Part shown: piece after piece, positions 5,035-5,792 of the stretch
Layout of the letters: the number at the start of each line of letters is the position of its first letter
Numbering within the stretch: position 1 is the first letter of the stretch
Origin: Desulfobacterales bacterium
GTDB taxonomy: Bacteria; Desulfobacterota; Desulfobacteria; Desulfobacterales; BuS5
Assembly: GCA_020056865.1 (NCBI GenBank)
Contig: JAGVGX010000175.1
Location: 1 to 5,792, forward strand
Direction of reading: 5' to 3'
DNA length: 5,792 bases
Translations under genes and position numbers: made by a program
Notes under the pieces: generated by a model
What the model was told of the DNA's origin: nothing
Databases searched by the model: none
Seen by the model: the letters and a program-made list of their open reading frames with translations, nothing else

Positions 5035-5792
5035 TTGAGTTTTAAAACGAGACATAAAATCATAAGTGGTGACAGTCGGCAAATGACTGAACTTGAAGAC
5101 AAGTCAGTTCATTTGGTTATCACTTCGCCGCCATATTGGCAATTAAAAGATTACGGAACTGAAAATCAAATCGGATATAACGACAGTTATGAAGAATATA
5201 TTAATAATTTAAACCTTGTCTGGAAAGAATGCTACAGGGTTCTTAATAACGGATGTCGTTTATGTGTCAATATTGGCGATCAGTTTGCAAGGTCTGTATA
5301 TTACGGAAGATATAAGGTAATACCTATTCGGACAGAAATTATCAAGTTTTGTGAAGCCATCGGATTTGATTACATGGGAGCCATAATTTGGCAGAAAAAA
5401 ACTACGTCAAATACAACGGGTGGGGCTTCATTAATGGGTAGCTACCCTACACCTAGAAATGGCATTTTGTCTATCGATTATGAGTTTATTTTGTTATTTA
5501 AAAAACTCGGAACACCAATAAAACCAAATAGTAAGTTAAAAGAACAATCAAAAATGACAAAGGAAGAATGGAAGGAATATTTTGCTGGTCATTGGAATTT
5601 TGGCGGAACAAAGCAAGATGGACATATTGCAATGTTCCCTGATGAATTACCCAAAAGACTTATTAAAATGTTTTCTTTTGTAGGCGATATAGTTCTTGAC
5701 CCTTTTATTGGTAGCGGAACAACTTCCCTTGCCGCAAGGAATTTGGGCAGGAATTCTGTTGGGTATGAGATGAATCTCGATTTTATACCATA
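5035..5792 (+). CDS. Site-specific DNA methyltransferase (N4-cytosine/N6-adenine type), 3' end cut by window
   Basis: The frame stays open for 252 codons from TTG 5035 to the window edge and has no stop. Residues 8-13 (KIISGDS after the start) and SVHLVITSPPYWQL (24-37) contain catalytic motif IV, TSPPYW at 30-35. The SAM-binding motif comes later, DPFIGSGTT at 222-230. The order IV then I marks a beta-class amino-methyltransferase of the Pfam N6_N4_Mtase family. NIGD (79-82), IIWQKK (117-122) and IDYEFILLFKK (147-157) also fit. SPPY rather than DPPY favours N4-methylcytosine, but this is not decisive. The target sequence cannot be read. GRNSVGYEMN (237-246) normally lies near the C-terminus, so only a few tens of residues are probably missing. 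The DNA is visibly poorer in GC than hisS (15 of 60 bases at 5161-5220), which fits horizontal acquisition. It may be transcribed with hisS and may belong to a restriction-modification system continuing rightwards, or it may be an orphan. Confidence 0.93.
   Translation, partial: MSFKTRHKIISGDSRQMTELEDKSVHLVITSPPYWQLKDYGTENQIGYNDSYEEYINNLNLVWKECYRVLNNGCRLCVNIGDQFARSVYYGRYKVIPIRTEIIKFCEAIGFDYMGAIIWQKKTTSNTTGGASLMGSYPTPRNGILSIDYEFILLFKKLGTPIKPNSKLKEQSKMTKEEWKEYFAGHWNFGGTKQDGHIAMFPDELPKRLIKMFSFVGDIVLDPFIGSGTTSLAARNLGRNSVGYEMNLDFIP

Noticed and set aside
1..5792. CRISPR array, tRNA or rRNA genes, insertion sequence, integrase or attachment site
   Set aside because: I saw no regularly spaced repeats, no tRNA-like cloverleaf, no transposase or integrase motifs, and no flanking terminal inverted repeats on either strand by eye.

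Overview
The window looks like an ordinary chromosomal stretch of an AT-rich anaerobic delta-type proteobacterium, most likely a sulfate reducer of the Desulfobacteraceae (Desulfobacterota). This is an inference from recalled protein families, not a database result. The evidence is a secreted LPP20-like protein with a long conserved tail, a one-repeat TPR miniprotein, an acyl-CoA dehydrogenase of the isovaleryl/CaiA catalytic type, and a histidyl-tRNA synthetase with a cysteine-rich insertion.

The left part (about 1-2100) is read leftwards. In order of transcription it holds a Nudix hydrolase with an N-terminal zinc ribbon, a 91-residue TPR miniprotein 74 bases further on and, after a 346-base non-coding gap, an exported LPP20-like protein of 288 residues. 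The Nudix and TPR genes may share a transcript. The LPP20-like gene has its own strong ribosome binding site and is probably separate.

A divergent intergenic region (about 2092-2356) contains a perfect 12-base palindrome overlapping a plausible leftward promoter. The right part is read rightwards: an acyl-CoA dehydrogenase (2357-3508), a 220-base intergenic region with a good sigma70-like promoter followed by a terminator-like hairpin, hisS (3729-4994), and an N4/N6-type DNA methyltransferase. The methyltransferase begins at TTG 5035, 40 bases after hisS, and runs off the right edge.

The genes do not form one pathway. They combine housekeeping (hisS, Nudix), fatty or branched acyl-CoA oxidation, envelope-associated proteins of unknown role, and a methyltransferase that may be the left end of a restriction-modification or other accessory locus outside the window. 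I see no clearly new system inside the window. The best leads are the possible hisS leader attenuator, whatever lies beyond the methyltransferase, and the uncharacterised LPP20-like and TPR proteins.
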